DNA of 64,000 nt from an uncultured Streptomyces sp. (GCF_947488945.1 NZ_CANLBS010000017.1:62001-126000), one strand, 5' to 3'. Counted from the stretch's first letter, positions 50,937 through 60,047 are shown. Numbers and translations are program-made. The notes: a model not told the origin generated them from the letters alone.

Positions 50937-51887
50937 ATGACCGGCTCACGCATCGTGGCGCTCGGCCACTACCAGCCCGCCCAGGTGCTGACCAACGACG
51001 ATCTCGCGGCGATGGTCGACACCAGCGACGAGTGGATCACCAGCCGCGTCGGCATCAAGACCCGTCATGTCGGCGGCCCCGGGGAGCCGGTGGACGAGAT
51101 GGCGGCGCACGCCGCGGCCAAGGCGCTGGCCGCCGCGGGACTCCAGGCCGGCGACATCGACCTGGTCCTGGTCGCCACCTCGACCGCGATCGACCGCTCG
51201 CCCAGCATGTCCGCGCGGGTCGCGGCACGGCTCGGCATGGGGTCACCCGCGGTGATGGACATCAACGTCGTCTGCTCCGGCTTCACCCACGCGCTGGCCA
51301 CTGCGGACCACGCGATCCGGGCCGGTGCGGCGACCCGTGCCCTGGTGATCGGCGCCGACAAGATGGCCGACATCGCGGACTGGACCGACCGCACCACCTG
51401 CGTGCTGCTGGGCGACGGTGCCGGGGCCGCCGTGGTCGTCGCCGAGCCGGAGGGGACCACGGCCCCCGGCATCGGGCCGGTGCTCTGGGGTTCCGTGCCG
51501 GAGATGGGCAACGCGGTGCGCATCGAGGGGACCCCGCCGCGCTTCGCGCAGGAGGGGCAGTCGGTCTACCGCTGGGCCACCACCACCCTGCCGCCGATCG
51601 CGCGCCAGGTGTGCGAGAAGGCGGGCGTCGCCCCGGAGGAGCTCGGGGCGGTGGTGCTGCACCAGGCCAATCTCCGGATCATCGAACCCGTCGCCCGCAA
51701 GATCGGCGCGGTCAACGCCGTCGTCGCCCGGGACGTGGTGGATTCGGGCAACACCTCGGCCGCCTCGATCCCGATGGCGCTCTCCAAGCTGGTCGAGCGC
51801 GGAGAGGTGGACAGCGGCGCCCTCGCCCTGCTCTTCGGCTTCGGCGGGAACCTCTCGTACGCCGGCCAGGTGGTCCGCTGCCCCTGA
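50937..51887 (+). CDS. beta-ketoacyl-ACP synthase III (FabH-like)
   Basis: A 316-residue condensing enzyme. The catalytic triad is Cys113 (NVVCSGFTHA), His242 (LHQANLRI) and Asn272 (DSGNTSAAS). The length and YQP(A)xVLTN, DTSDEWI and GDGAGA motifs match FabH. It starts chains by condensing acyl-CoA with malonyl-ACP. It stands alone, not in a fab operon or beside an acyl carrier protein, so it may be an extra KAS III with a special primer or a thioester-exchange role. The ATG at 50937 follows GACGAGGGGAC. Confidence 0.92.
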   Translation: MTGSRIVALGHYQPAQVLTNDDLAAMVDTSDEWITSRVGIKTRHVGGPGEPVDEMAAHAAAKALAAAGLQAGDIDLVLVATSTAIDRSPSMSARVAARLGMGSPAVMDINVVCSGFTHALATADHAIRAGAATRALVIGADKMADIADWTDRTTCVLLGDGAGAAVVVAEPEGTTAPGIGPVLWGSVPEMGNAVRIEGTPPRFAQEGQSVYRWATTTLPPIARQVCEKAGVAPEELGAVVLHQANLRIIEPVARKIGAVNAVVARDVVDSGNTSAASIPMALSKLVERGEVDSGALALLFGFGGNLSYAGQVVRCP

Positions 51888-52047
51888 ACAGGCCGCCCGG
51901 CCGCCCGAAGGCGGAGAAGACGGGCGTCGCGGCCCGCGGAGGGGCTGCCTTCGGGCGTCCGCACGGCGCCGGGCCCGGCTCCCGTGGTGCCCGAGGCGCG
52001 CGCAAGGTTCCCGGGCGCGCGGGTCGTTGGCATTTCCCCGCACCGGA

Positions 52048-52080
52048 CTCCTCTTTGTCCTTGAAGTGGAAAAAGAGGAG
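52048..52080. promoter_or_regulatory. 9-bp inverted repeat upstream of ROK gene
   Basis: CTCCTCTTT (52048-52056) and AAAGAGGAG (52072-52080) are exact inverted copies around a 15-base centre in an AT-richer patch, about 95-128 bases before the ROK start. It may be the ROK operator or the FabH terminator. Confidence 0.5.
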
Positions 52081-52175
52081 GCGGATTCCTGCGCAACTTC
52101 TTCCCCCTCCGGCAAAGCGCTGCTACGTTCCCCAACGAAGCCCGACGGACAGGCCGATGTGGCGGGGAGGGACGC

Positions 52176-53366
52176 GTGAGACGTATGACGGCACGACCCG
52201 CGAATGCGCATCAGGCCCGGCTGCTCACGCTGTTGCGCGACGGAGGCCCGCATTCGCGGGCGCAGTTGGGGGACCTGGTCGATCTCTCCCGCTCGAAGCT
52301 CGCGGTGGAGGTCGACCGGCTGCTGGAGACCGGACTCGTGGTGGCCGACGGCCTCGCCGCCTCGCGCGGCGGACGGCGGTCCCACAACATCAGGCTCGCC
52401 CCCGAACTCCGTTTCCTGGGCGTGGACATCGGCGCCACCTCGATCGACGTGGCCGTCACCAACGCGGAACTGGAGGTGCTGGGACACCTCAACCATCCGA
52501 TGGACGTGCGTGAGGGACCGGTCGCCGTCTTCGAGCAGGTGCTCGCGATGGCGGCCAAGCTCCGCGCCTCCGGGCTCGCCGAGGGGTTCGACGGGGCGGG
52601 CATCGGCGTGCCCGGTCCGGTCCGCTTCCCCGAGGGCGTGCCGGTCGCCCCGCCGATCATGCCCGGCTGGGACGGCTTCCCGGTCCGCGAGGCGCTCAGC
52701 CAGGACCTCGGCTGCCCGGTCATGGTCGACAACGACGTGAACCTGATGGCCATGGGGGAGCAGCACGCGGGCGTCGCCCGTTCCGCGGGCGACTTCCTCT
52801 GCGTCAAGATCGGCACGGGCGTCGGCTGCGGGATCGTGGTCGGCGGCCAGGTCTACCGGGGCGCCACCGGCAGCGCCGGCGACATCGGGCACATCCAGGT
52901 GGAGCCGGACGGACGCCCCTGCGCCTGCGGCAACCGGGGCTGTCTGGAGGCCCACTTCAGCGGCGCCACCCTCGCCCAGGACGCCAAGGCGGCCGCGCGG
53001 GCCGGGGACTCCGCCGAACTCGCCGACCGGCTGGCGGCGTCCGGGCGGCTCACCGCCGTGGACGTGGCCGCGGCCGCGGTGGCGGGGGACACCGTGGCGC
53101 TCGACCTGATCCGCGAGGGCGGGGCCCGCGTCGGCCAGGTCATCGCGGGGCTCGTCAGCTTCTTCAACCCCGGCCTGGTGGTGATCGGCGGAGGCGTGAC
53201 CGGACTCGGGCACACCCTGCTGGCCAGCGTGCGGACCCAGGTCTACCGCAAGTCCCTGCCGCTGGCCACCGGCAATCTGCCGATCGTGCTGGGCGAGCTG
53301 GGCCCCGTCGCCGGGGTCATCGGCGCCGCCCGCCTCATCAGCGACCACCTGTTCTCCCCGGCCTGA
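52176..53366 (+). CDS. ROK-family transcriptional regulator
   Basis: A 396-residue protein with an N-terminal winged helix-turn-helix (SRAQLGDLVDLSRSKLAVEVDRLLETGLV, about 28-56) and a ROK sugar-kinase fold. The zinc signature CACGNRGCLEAH and GDIGHIQVEPDG are complete. The ATP-binding site seems reduced, as in repressors such as NagC/XylR. The GTG at 52176 has GGGGAGGG upstream; an ATG at 52185 is too far from it. It lies upstream of the ABC importer and catabolic genes and likely represses them until a sugar is bound. Confidence 0.9.
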   Translation: MRRMTARPANAHQARLLTLLRDGGPHSRAQLGDLVDLSRSKLAVEVDRLLETGLVVADGLAASRGGRRSHNIRLAPELRFLGVDIGATSIDVAVTNAELEVLGHLNHPMDVREGPVAVFEQVLAMAAKLRASGLAEGFDGAGIGVPGPVRFPEGVPVAPPIMPGWDGFPVREALSQDLGCPVMVDNDVNLMAMGEQHAGVARSAGDFLCVKIGTGVGCGIVVGGQVYRGATGSAGDIGHIQVEPDGRPCACGNRGCLEAHFSGATLAQDAKAAARAGDSAELADRLAASGRLTAVDVAAAAVAGDTVALDLIREGGARVGQVIAGLVSFFNPGLVVIGGGVTGLGHTLLASVRTQVYRKSLPLATGNLPIVLGELGPVAGVIGAARLISDHLFSPA

Positions 53367-53394
53367 GCCGGGGCGCGGCGGGCCACACCGCCCG

Positions 53395-53824
53395 CCGCAC
53401 ACGTCACACCCGCACCACCCGTACGACCAGCGCCACGCGTGCCACCTGCACCACTAGTTCCACCGTCCCACCAGCGTCACCCGCCCCACCCGTCCGGCCC
53501 GCACCGCCCGCGAGACACGTACCACCGCGAGACACGTAGACCGTCGTCCACCGCACCGTCGTCCACCGCACAGCGCGTCCGCACCACCGGCGGCCGGCCC
53601 GTCGCCGCACCCGCCGCACCCGAGCCGCCAGCACCCGAGCCGCCCGCACCCGCAAGGCCCGTACGCACCGGGCCCGTTCCCGTGATCCGTACCGCCCCCG
53701 CCCCACCCCGCACCGCCCTGCGTCGACACACCGCGCGGCGGCGGCTCCGGCCGCCCCGCACCGGGGAACGGCACCGCCGCCCCGCGCATCCGCCCACCGG
53801 CCGCACCCGTCGAGGGGATCCGTC
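53395..53824 (+). other. 430-base C/A-rich, G-poor leader before the ABC transporter genes
   Basis: This 458-base gap is dominated by CAC, CCG and CCA on the plus strand. It contains two CCGCGAGACACGTA copies (53508-53521, 53525-53538) and a perfect 15-base tandem duplication. The plus-strand reading frames give Pro/His/Arg-rich peptides with no ribosome site, so I do not call a gene. It may be an untranslated leader of the transporter mRNA. A short GAGGGGAT lies about 8 bases before the GTG start of the ATPase. Confidence 0.5.
53541..53570 (+). repeat. perfect 15-base tandem duplication
   Basis: CCGTCGTCCACCGCA is repeated head-to-tail at 53541-53555 and 53556-53570, inside the leader before the ABC transporter genes. 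Confidence 0.75.
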
Positions 53825-55348
53825 GTGGAACCCGAACCACCGCTGCTCACCATGTCCGGCATCACCAAGTCCTTCCCCGGCGTACGCGCCCTGGACGGCG
53901 TGGACCTGGAGGTCCGGGCCGGCGAGGTGCACTGCCTGCTCGGCCAGAACGGCGCGGGCAAGTCCACCCTCATCAAGGTGCTCGCCGGAGCCCACCAGCC
54001 CGACGGCGGGCAGATCACCTGGCGCGGCGAACCCGTGGCGCTGAAATCGCCCATCGCCGCCATGCGCCTGGGCATCGCCACCATCTACCAGGAACTCGAC
54101 CTGGTGGCCGGGCTGTCCGTCGCCGAGAACGTCTTCCTCGGCCGCGAGCACACCACCGCCCGGTTCGTCGTCCGCCCCGGCGCCGGCCGCTCGGCCGCCG
54201 CCGCACTGCTGCGCCGGCTCGGCCACCCGGAGATCGACCCGGCCCGCGAGGTCGGCGAACTCTCCGCCGCCCAGCAGCAGATCGTCTCGATGGCCCGCGC
54301 CCTCTCGCACGACGCACGGCTGATCGTGATGGACGAGCCGTCGGCCGCGCTCGACCCCGACGAGGTCGACAACCTCTTCCGGGTGGTGGCCGCGCTCACC
54401 GCGGACGGCGTCGCCGTCGTCTACATCTCGCACCGCCTGGAGGAGATCCGCCGGATCGGCGACCGGGTCACGGTGCTCAAGGACGGCCGGGCCGTCGCCG
54501 TCGGGCTGCCCGCCAAGTCGACCCCGACCAAGGACGTGGTGGCGATGATGACCGGCCGCAACGTCGAGTACGTCTTCCCGCCCCGGCCGGACACCCCGTC
54601 CGTACGGCGGGACGCGCCCGTCCTGACCGTCCGGGGGCTCTCCCGGCCGGGCGAGTTCGACCCGCTCGACCTGGAACTGCGGCCCGGCGAGATCGTCGGC
54701 CTCGCCGGTCTCGTCGGCTCCGGCCGCTCCGAGATCCTGGAGACGATCTACGGCGCGCGGACGCCCGGCACCGGCACCGTGGCCGTCGGCGGCCGGGAAC
54801 TGCGCACCGGCAGCGTGCGCGCGGCGGTCGCCGCCGGCATCGGCCTCGCGCCCGAGGAACGCAAGGCGCAGGCGCTGCTGATGACGGAGTCGGTGACCCG
54901 CAACGTCTCCGTCTCCAGCCTCTCCCGCTTCTCCCGGGCCGGCTGGCTGGACCGCTCCGGCGAACGCGCCGCGGCCCGCGCCGCCACCCGCGAGCTGTCG
55001 ATGCGCCCCGACGACCCGGACACCGCGGTCCGCACGCTGTCCGGCGGCAACCAGCAGAAGGCCGTCCTCGCCCGCTGGCTGCTGCGCGGCTGCCGGGTCC
55101 TGCTGCTCGACGAGCCGACCCGCGGCGTCGACGTGGGCGCCCGCGCCGAGCTCTACGCCGTGATCCGGCGGCTCGCCGACGACGGCCTCGCCGTCCTCCT
55201 CGTCTCCAGCGAGGTGCCCGAGGTGCTGGGGCTCGCCGACCGCGTGCTGGTGCTGCGCGAGGGCCGCGTCGTGCACCGCGCCGACGCGGCGGACCTCGAC
55301 GAACACCGCGTACTCGACCTCGTGATGGAAGGGAGCCCGACGTCATGA
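53825..55348 (+). CDS. sugar ABC transporter ATP-binding protein (RbsA-like, double ATPase)
   Basis: A 507-residue protein with two ATPase halves in tandem (about 1-245 and 255-507). The first half has Walker A GQNGAGKST, a short signature-like stretch ELSAAQQQ and Walker B LIVMDEPSAALD. The second half has a modified Walker A (GLVGSGRSE), signature LSGGNQQK and Walker B VLLLDEPTRGVDVG. This layout is that of ribose/xylose-type CUT2 importers, where only one half hydrolyses efficiently. The GTG at 53825 has GAGGGGAT upstream. Its TGA overlaps the permease ATG (ATGA). Confidence 0.92.
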   Translation: MEPEPPLLTMSGITKSFPGVRALDGVDLEVRAGEVHCLLGQNGAGKSTLIKVLAGAHQPDGGQITWRGEPVALKSPIAAMRLGIATIYQELDLVAGLSVAENVFLGREHTTARFVVRPGAGRSAAAALLRRLGHPEIDPAREVGELSAAQQQIVSMARALSHDARLIVMDEPSAALDPDEVDNLFRVVAALTADGVAVVYISHRLEEIRRIGDRVTVLKDGRAVAVGLPAKSTPTKDVVAMMTGRNVEYVFPPRPDTPSVRRDAPVLTVRGLSRPGEFDPLDLELRPGEIVGLAGLVGSGRSEILETIYGARTPGTGTVAVGGRELRTGSVRAAVAAGIGLAPEERKAQALLMTESVTRNVSVSSLSRFSRAGWLDRSGERAAARAATRELSMRPDDPDTAVRTLSGGNQQKAVLARWLLRGCRVLLLDEPTRGVDVGARAELYAVIRRLADDGLAVLLVSSEVPEVLGLADRVLVLREGRVVHRADAADLDEHRVLDLVMEGSPTS

Positions 55349-56394
55349 CCCAGCCCCTCTCGCCGGCGCAGCACGACGGGCCGGACCCGGCGACCGCGCC
55401 CGGACCGGTCCCCGCCCGGCCCCGGAAGAACGGCGACGGCCGCCGCGCCGCACTCCGCCTCGACGTGCGCACCCTGTCGCTGCTCGGCGTCCTCGCCGCC
55501 CTCGTCCTGGTGGGCGGGATCACCGAACCCGACGCCTTCCTGGACACCGGCAACCTCCAACTGATCCTGACCCAGGCGTCGGTGATCGGCGTGGTGACCG
55601 TCGGCGCCACCTTCGTCATCACCAGCGGCGGCATCGACCTGTCGGTCGGCGCGATGGTGGCCCTGGCGTCCGTGTGGGCGACCACCCTCGCCACCCAGGA
55701 GTACGGCCTGTGGGGCATGCTCTTCACCGCCGTCGTCGTCGGACTGGGCGCCGGCCTCGTCAACGGGGTGCTGATCGCCTACGGCGGCATGGTGCCGTTC
55801 ATCGCGACCCTCGCCATGATGGTGTCGGCGCGCGGCCTGGCCCTCCAGCTCACCGACGGCAAGACCCAGATCGTGACCGTGGACTCCGTGCTCGACCTCG
55901 GGCTGCCCGACTCCTACGTCCTGGGCGTCCCGCCGCTGGTCATCATGTTCGCCGTGGTCACGGTGGTGGGCTGGCTCGTCTTCAACCGCACCACCTTCGG
56001 CCGCCGCACGGTCGCCGTCGGAGGCAACGCGGAGGCGGCGCGACTGGCCGGCATCGACGTCCGCAGGCAGCGGCTGTACCTGTACCTGCTCTCCGGGGCC
56101 TGCTGCGGCATCGCCGCCTTCATGCTGGTCGTCCTGTCCGGCTCGGGGCAGAACACCAACGGCAACCTCTACGAGCTCGACGCCATCGCCGCCGCGATCA
56201 TCGGCGGCACGCTCCTCAGCGGCGGGCGCGGCACGATCATCGGCTCCGTCCTCGGTGTCCTCGTCTTCACCATCATCACCAACATCTTCGCGCTGAACAA
56301 CCTGCAGAGCGACGTCCAGCAGATCGCCAAGGGCGCGATCATCGTCGCCGCCGTGCTGGTCCAGCGCCGCACCCTCCGCAACGGCGAGACCTGA
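55345..56394 (+). CDS. sugar ABC transporter permease (RbsC-like)
   Basis: A 349-residue permease of the CUT2 branch with about eight to ten transmembrane segments. Typical elements are GGIDLSVGAMVALASVWATTL, NGVLIAYGGMVPFIATLAMM, GGNAEAARLAGIDV (the coupling region with the ATPase) and AIIGGTLLSGGRGTIIGSVLG. The first 50 residues are a Pro/Arg-rich cytoplasmic tail. It is coupled by overlap to the ATPase and followed 87 bases later by the binding protein. It imports a sugar or sugar-like polyol. Confidence 0.92.
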   Translation: MTQPLSPAQHDGPDPATAPGPVPARPRKNGDGRRAALRLDVRTLSLLGVLAALVLVGGITEPDAFLDTGNLQLILTQASVIGVVTVGATFVITSGGIDLSVGAMVALASVWATTLATQEYGLWGMLFTAVVVGLGAGLVNGVLIAYGGMVPFIATLAMMVSARGLALQLTDGKTQIVTVDSVLDLGLPDSYVLGVPPLVIMFAVVTVVGWLVFNRTTFGRRTVAVGGNAEAARLAGIDVRRQRLYLYLLSGACCGIAAFMLVVLSGSGQNTNGNLYELDAIAAAIIGGTLLSGGRGTIIGSVLGVLVFTIITNIFALNNLQSDVQQIAKGAIIVAAVLVQRRTLRNGET

Positions 56395-56480
56395 GCCGCG
56401 GAGCCCGGCACCTCCCCGCACGCACGTCCCTCGTGAGCCGCCGTCCCGTACGCCCCACCCGGAAGAAGGGTTCGACCGTC

Positions 56481-57521
56481 ATGCCAGAGACCAGTCGCAG
56501 AAACCTGCTGTTCGGCACCGCAGCCGTCTCGGCCGGAGCGTTCCTCACCGCCTGCACCAGCAACGAGCCCAAGAGCGAGAACACCGCGCGGAGCGAGCAG
56601 CCCGCGGCGAGCGACGACAAGCCCGGCACCCCCGTCACGATCGGCTTCGCCGGGCCGCAGGCCGACCACGGGTGGCTGAACGCCATCAACGTGCAGGCCG
56701 CCGAGCGGGCGAAGAAGTACTCCGAGGTGACCATGGAGGTCACCGAGGGCTCCAACGACACCGCCGCGCAGATCGGCCAGGTCAAGACCCTCATCAACAA
56801 GAAGGTCGACGTCCTGGTGGTGCTGCCCGCCGACGGCAAGGCGCTCACCCAGGTCGGACTGGAGGCCATGAAGGCGGGCATCCCCGTCATCAACCTGGAC
56901 CGCGTCTTCGCCTCCCCGCAGGCCTACCGCTGCTGGGTCGGCGGCGACAACTACGGCATGGGCCTCAACGCCGGGCACTACATCGGCGAGCAGCTCAAGG
57001 ACAAGGCGTCCGCCAAGGTCGTGGAACTGGCCGGCATCGACAACCTCGAACTCACCAAGCAGCGCAGCCAGGGCTTCGCCGACGCTTTGAAGAACTACCC
57101 CAACATCAAGCTGGTGGCCCGCCAGGCCGCCGACTTCACGGTCGAGTCCGGCCAGGCGAAGATGGCCCAACTGCTCCAGGCGCAGAAGCAGTTCGACGCG
57201 CTGTGGAACCACGACGACGACCAGGGCGTGGGCGCGCTGCGCGCCATCCAGCAAGCCGGCCGTGACGAGTTCATCATGGTCGGCGGCGCCGGCGCGAAGT
57301 CCGCGATGGACGCCATCAAGGCGGGCGACAGCGTGCTCAAGGCGACCGTCCTCTACCCGCCGACCATGGCCGCCTCCGCCATCGACCTGGCCCGCGCGCT
57401 CGGCCAGAACAAGGGCGTCGGAGGGCTCGCCGAGATGGAGATCCCGACCTCGCTCACCCTGTACTCCGCCGTCGTCACGAAGGACAACGTCGACCAGTAC
57501 CTGCCGACCGGCTTCAGCTGA
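56481..57521 (+). CDS. sugar ABC transporter substrate-binding lipoprotein (RbsB-like)
   Basis: A 346-residue periplasmic-binding-protein type I family member. The N-terminus SRRNLLFG has a twin-arginine-like signal, and FLTAC is the lipobox (Cys near residue 26). The mature domain begins VTIGFAGPQADHGWLNAIN and includes KVDVLVVLPADGKALT and WNHDDDQGVGALRAI, typical of ribose/autoinducer-2-like binders. A weak GAAGGG lies 11 bases before the ATG. A hairpin after the stop marks a partial end of the transporter unit. Confidence 0.92.
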   Translation: MPETSRRNLLFGTAAVSAGAFLTACTSNEPKSENTARSEQPAASDDKPGTPVTIGFAGPQADHGWLNAINVQAAERAKKYSEVTMEVTEGSNDTAAQIGQVKTLINKKVDVLVVLPADGKALTQVGLEAMKAGIPVINLDRVFASPQAYRCWVGGDNYGMGLNAGHYIGEQLKDKASAKVVELAGIDNLELTKQRSQGFADALKNYPNIKLVARQAADFTVESGQAKMAQLLQAQKQFDALWNHDDDQGVGALRAIQQAGRDEFIMVGGAGAKSAMDAIKAGDSVLKATVLYPPTMAASAIDLARALGQNKGVGGLAEMEIPTSLTLYSAVVTKDNVDQYLPTGFS

Positions 57522-57530
57522 CCGGGCCCG

Positions 57531-57552
57531 CCCCGCGGGCCGTCCCGCGGGG
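57531..57552 (+). terminator. hairpin after the binding-protein gene
   Basis: CCCCGCGGG and CCCGCGGGG arms with a 4-base loop, 10 bases after the stop and 44 before the next ATG. It may lower expression of the downstream enzymes relative to the binding protein. Confidence 0.55.
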
Positions 57553-57595
57553 CCGGCACCGCCGCACCGTACGAACCGACGAGGAGGAAGTCCGC

Positions 57596-58822
57596 ATGGC
57601 CCTCAGTGAAGAGACGGAGCAGGACACCGCGGCGCCACCGGGCAGCCCACCGGCGACGCTCGGGATCGGCATGGTCGGATACGCGTTCATGGGCGCCGCC
57701 CACTCCCAGGGGTGGCGCACCGCCGGACACGTCTTCGACCTGCCGGCCCGGCCGGCTCTCGCCGCGATCTGCGGACGCGACCGGGCGGCGGTCGACGCCG
57801 CCGCCGCCCGGCACGGCTGGGCCGCCGCGGAGACCGACTGGCGGGCGCTGATCGCCCGCGACGACGTCGACCTGGTCGACATCTGCACCCCCGGCGACAG
57901 CCACGCGGAGATCGCGATCGCCGCGCTGGAGGCGGGCAAGCACGTGCTGTGCGAGAAACCGCTCGCCAACACCGTCGCCGAGGCCGAGGCGATGGCCGAG
58001 GCGGCCGAACGCGCCGCCGCACGCGGGCAGGTGGCGCTCGTCGGCTTCAACTACCGCAAGCTGCCCGCCATCGCGTACGCCCGCTCGCTGATCGCCGCCG
58101 ACCGGCTGGGCGCGCTGCGCCACGTGCGGGCCGCCTACCTCCAGGACTGGCTGGTCGACCCGGCGTCCCCGCTGACCTGGCGGCTGGACCGCGACCGGGC
58201 CGGCTCCGGGGCGCTCGGCGACCTCGGCGCGCACCTCGTGGACCTCGCCCAGTATCTGGCGGGGGAGCCGCTGGTGGGGGTCTCCGCGGTGACCGAGACG
58301 TTCGTGCGCGAACGCCCGCTGCTCGCCGGGCCGGTGAGCGGACTCGGCGGCGCCGCGGACGCGACCGGGCGAGGCGCGGTCACCGTGGACGACGCGGCCC
58401 TGTTCACCGGGCGGCTCGCCTCCGGAGCACTGGCATCCTTCGAGACGACCCGGATGGCGGCAGGCCGCAAGAACGCGCTGCGGCTGGAGATCAACGGGGA
58501 GCTGGGTTCGCTCGCCTTCGACCTGGAGCGGCTCAACGAGCTCCAGTTCCACGACCACACCGAGCCCGCCACCACCTCGGGCTTCCGGCGGATCCTGGTC
58601 ACCGAGCCGGAGCACCCCTACCTGGAGGCGTGGTGGCCGCCGGGCCACGGCCTCGGATACGAGCACACCTTCGTCCACCAGGCCCGCGACGTGGTGCACA
58701 CGGTCGTCGGGGGCGCCCGCCCCTCGCCGTCCTTCGCCGACGGCCTCCAGGTGCAGCGGGTGCTCGCGGCCGTGGAGGAGAGCGCGGCGAAGAACTCGGT
58801 CCACACCCCCGTCCTGTCGTAG
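57596..58822 (+). CDS. Gfo/Idh/MocA-family oxidoreductase
   Basis: A 408-residue NAD(P)-dependent sugar/polyol dehydrogenase. The Rossmann motif is GIGMVGYAFMGAAHSQG (about 22-38), and the EKP motif has Lys121 in LCEKPLANTVAEAEAM. GSGALGDLGAHLVDLAQYL holds the catalytic His/Asp pattern. The domain order is standard, with about 20 additional N-terminal residues. The ATG follows a perfect AGGAGGAAG. It is 11 bases from the TIM-barrel gene. Members oxidise inositol, glucosides or 1,5-anhydro sugars, including to 3-keto forms. Confidence 0.92.
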   Translation: MALSEETEQDTAAPPGSPPATLGIGMVGYAFMGAAHSQGWRTAGHVFDLPARPALAAICGRDRAAVDAAAARHGWAAAETDWRALIARDDVDLVDICTPGDSHAEIAIAALEAGKHVLCEKPLANTVAEAEAMAEAAERAAARGQVALVGFNYRKLPAIAYARSLIAADRLGALRHVRAAYLQDWLVDPASPLTWRLDRDRAGSGALGDLGAHLVDLAQYLAGEPLVGVSAVTETFVRERPLLAGPVSGLGGAADATGRGAVTVDDAALFTGRLASGALASFETTRMAAGRKNALRLEINGELGSLAFDLERLNELQFHDHTEPATTSGFRRILVTEPEHPYLEAWWPPGHGLGYEHTFVHQARDVVHTVVGGARPSPSFADGLQVQRVLAAVEESAAKNSVHTPVLS

Positions 58823-58833
58823 GAGGTCCGCCC

Positions 58834-59838
58834 ATGCCCCGCCCCTTCACCCTGTTCACCGGCCAGTGGGCCGACCTGCCGCTGGAGGAGGTCTGCCGCC
58901 TGGCCCGCGACTTCGGTTACGACGGGCTCGAACTCGCCTGCTGGGGAGACCACTTCGAGGTCGACAAGGCGCTCGCCGATCCCGGCTACCTGGCCGGCCG
59001 GCACGCGCTGCTGGAGAAGTACGGTCTGCGGTGCCACGCCATCTCCAACCACCTGGTCGGACAGGCCGTCTGCGACGACCCGATCGACGAGCGCCACCAG
59101 GGCATCCTGCCCGCCCGCATCTGGGGCGACGGGGAGCCGGAAGGGGTGCGCCGACGGGCCGCCGAGGAGATCAAGGACACCGCGCGGGCCGCCGCCGCGT
59201 TCGGCGTCCGTACGGTGATCGGCTTCACCGGCTCGTCGATCTGGCACCTGGTGGCGATGTTCCCGCCGGTCCCGCCGCACATGATCGAGCGGGGGTACCA
59301 GGACTTCGCCGACCGCTGGAACCCGATCCTGGACGTCTTCGACGCCGAGGGGGTGCGGTTCGCACACGAGGTCCACCCCAGCGAGATCGCGTACGACTAC
59401 TGGACCACCCACCGGGCCCTCGAAGCGGTGGACCACCGGCCCGCCTTCGGGCTGAACTTCGACCCCAGCCACTTCGTCTGGCAGGACCTCGACCCGGTCG
59501 GCTTCCTCTACGACTTCCGCGACCGGATCTACCACGTCGACTGCAAGGAGGCCCGCAAGCGCCTCGACGGCCGCAACGGCCGGCTCGGCTCGCACCTGCC
59601 CTGGGGCGACCCGCGGCGCGGCTGGGACTTCGTCTCGGCCGGCCACGGCGACGTGCCCTGGGAGGACGTGTTCCGGATGCTCCGTTCCATCGGCTACGAC
59701 GGGCCCGTGTCCGTCGAGTGGGAGGACGCGGGCATGGACCGGCTGCACGGCGCGCCGGAGGCACTGGCCTCGTTGCGGAAGTTCGACTTCGACCCGCCCG
59801 CCGCCTCGTTCGACGCGGCGTTCGGCGGCGGCGACTGA
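58834..59838 (+). CDS. sugar phosphate isomerase/epimerase-like TIM barrel (AP-endonuclease-2 fold)
   Basis: A 334-residue xylose-isomerase-like barrel. The start FTLFTGQWADLPLEEVCRLARDFGYDGLELACWG is typical. Metal ligands include Glu in RFAHEVHPSEI, Asp and His in NFDPSHFVWQ, His-Val-Asp in YHVDCKEA and Glu in VSVEWEDAG. Relatives epimerise or dehydrate keto-sugars and inosose. It follows the dehydrogenase by 11 bases, so the two likely act in sequence. The ATG has AGGAGGTCC upstream. Confidence 0.9.
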   Translation: MPRPFTLFTGQWADLPLEEVCRLARDFGYDGLELACWGDHFEVDKALADPGYLAGRHALLEKYGLRCHAISNHLVGQAVCDDPIDERHQGILPARIWGDGEPEGVRRRAAEEIKDTARAAAAFGVRTVIGFTGSSIWHLVAMFPPVPPHMIERGYQDFADRWNPILDVFDAEGVRFAHEVHPSEIAYDYWTTHRALEAVDHRPAFGLNFDPSHFVWQDLDPVGFLYDFRDRIYHVDCKEARKRLDGRNGRLGSHLPWGDPRRGWDFVSAGHGDVPWEDVFRMLRSIGYDGPVSVEWEDAGMDRLHGAPEALASLRKFDFDPPAASFDAAFGGGD

Positions 59839-59856
59839 CCCACCCGGCCCTGCGGC

Positions 59857-59888
59857 GCCGGGGGGCTCCGCGACGGACGCCCCCCGGC
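59857..59888 (+). terminator. hairpin terminator after the isomerase-like gene
   Basis: GCCGGGGGG (59857-59865) and CCCCCCGGC (59880-59888) arms, 18 bases past the stop, end the transport/catabolism unit. Confidence 0.55.
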
Positions 59889-60008
59889 CGCTCCGCCCTG
59901 CCCCGCGCCGTCCCGCACGGCTTTGTCCTGGCGCCGGCGAAAGGCGTACGCATCCGTGCGCAAGGCCTTTCCGTCCCGGACGAACGCGGCTACCGTCCGA
60001 CAGGTGAC

Positions 60009-60047
60009 GGGTGCCGACATGTACACGACATAAATGTGTCGGCACCC
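60009..60047. promoter_or_regulatory. long operator-like inverted repeat before the large secreted protein
   Basis: GGGTGCCGACA (60009-60019) and TGTCGGCACCC (60037-60047) are exact 11-bp inverted copies. A second CGACA half-site (60026-60030) faces TGTCG (60037-60041), and ACAT-AA-ATGT lies in the centre. It is the AT-richest part of the 59839-60134 spacer. Likely control site, perhaps for the ROK regulator. Confidence 0.6.

Noticed and set aside
50937..51887. FabH-like gene as start of a type II polyketide or fatty-acid operon
   Set aside because: No ketosynthase alpha/beta, acyl carrier protein or reductase follows; the next gene is a ROK regulator.
53439..54044. Pro/Arg/His-rich frame over the C/A-rich leader and the start of the ATPase gene
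   Set aside because: No ribosome site, low complexity, and it overlaps the well-supported ATPase in another frame.
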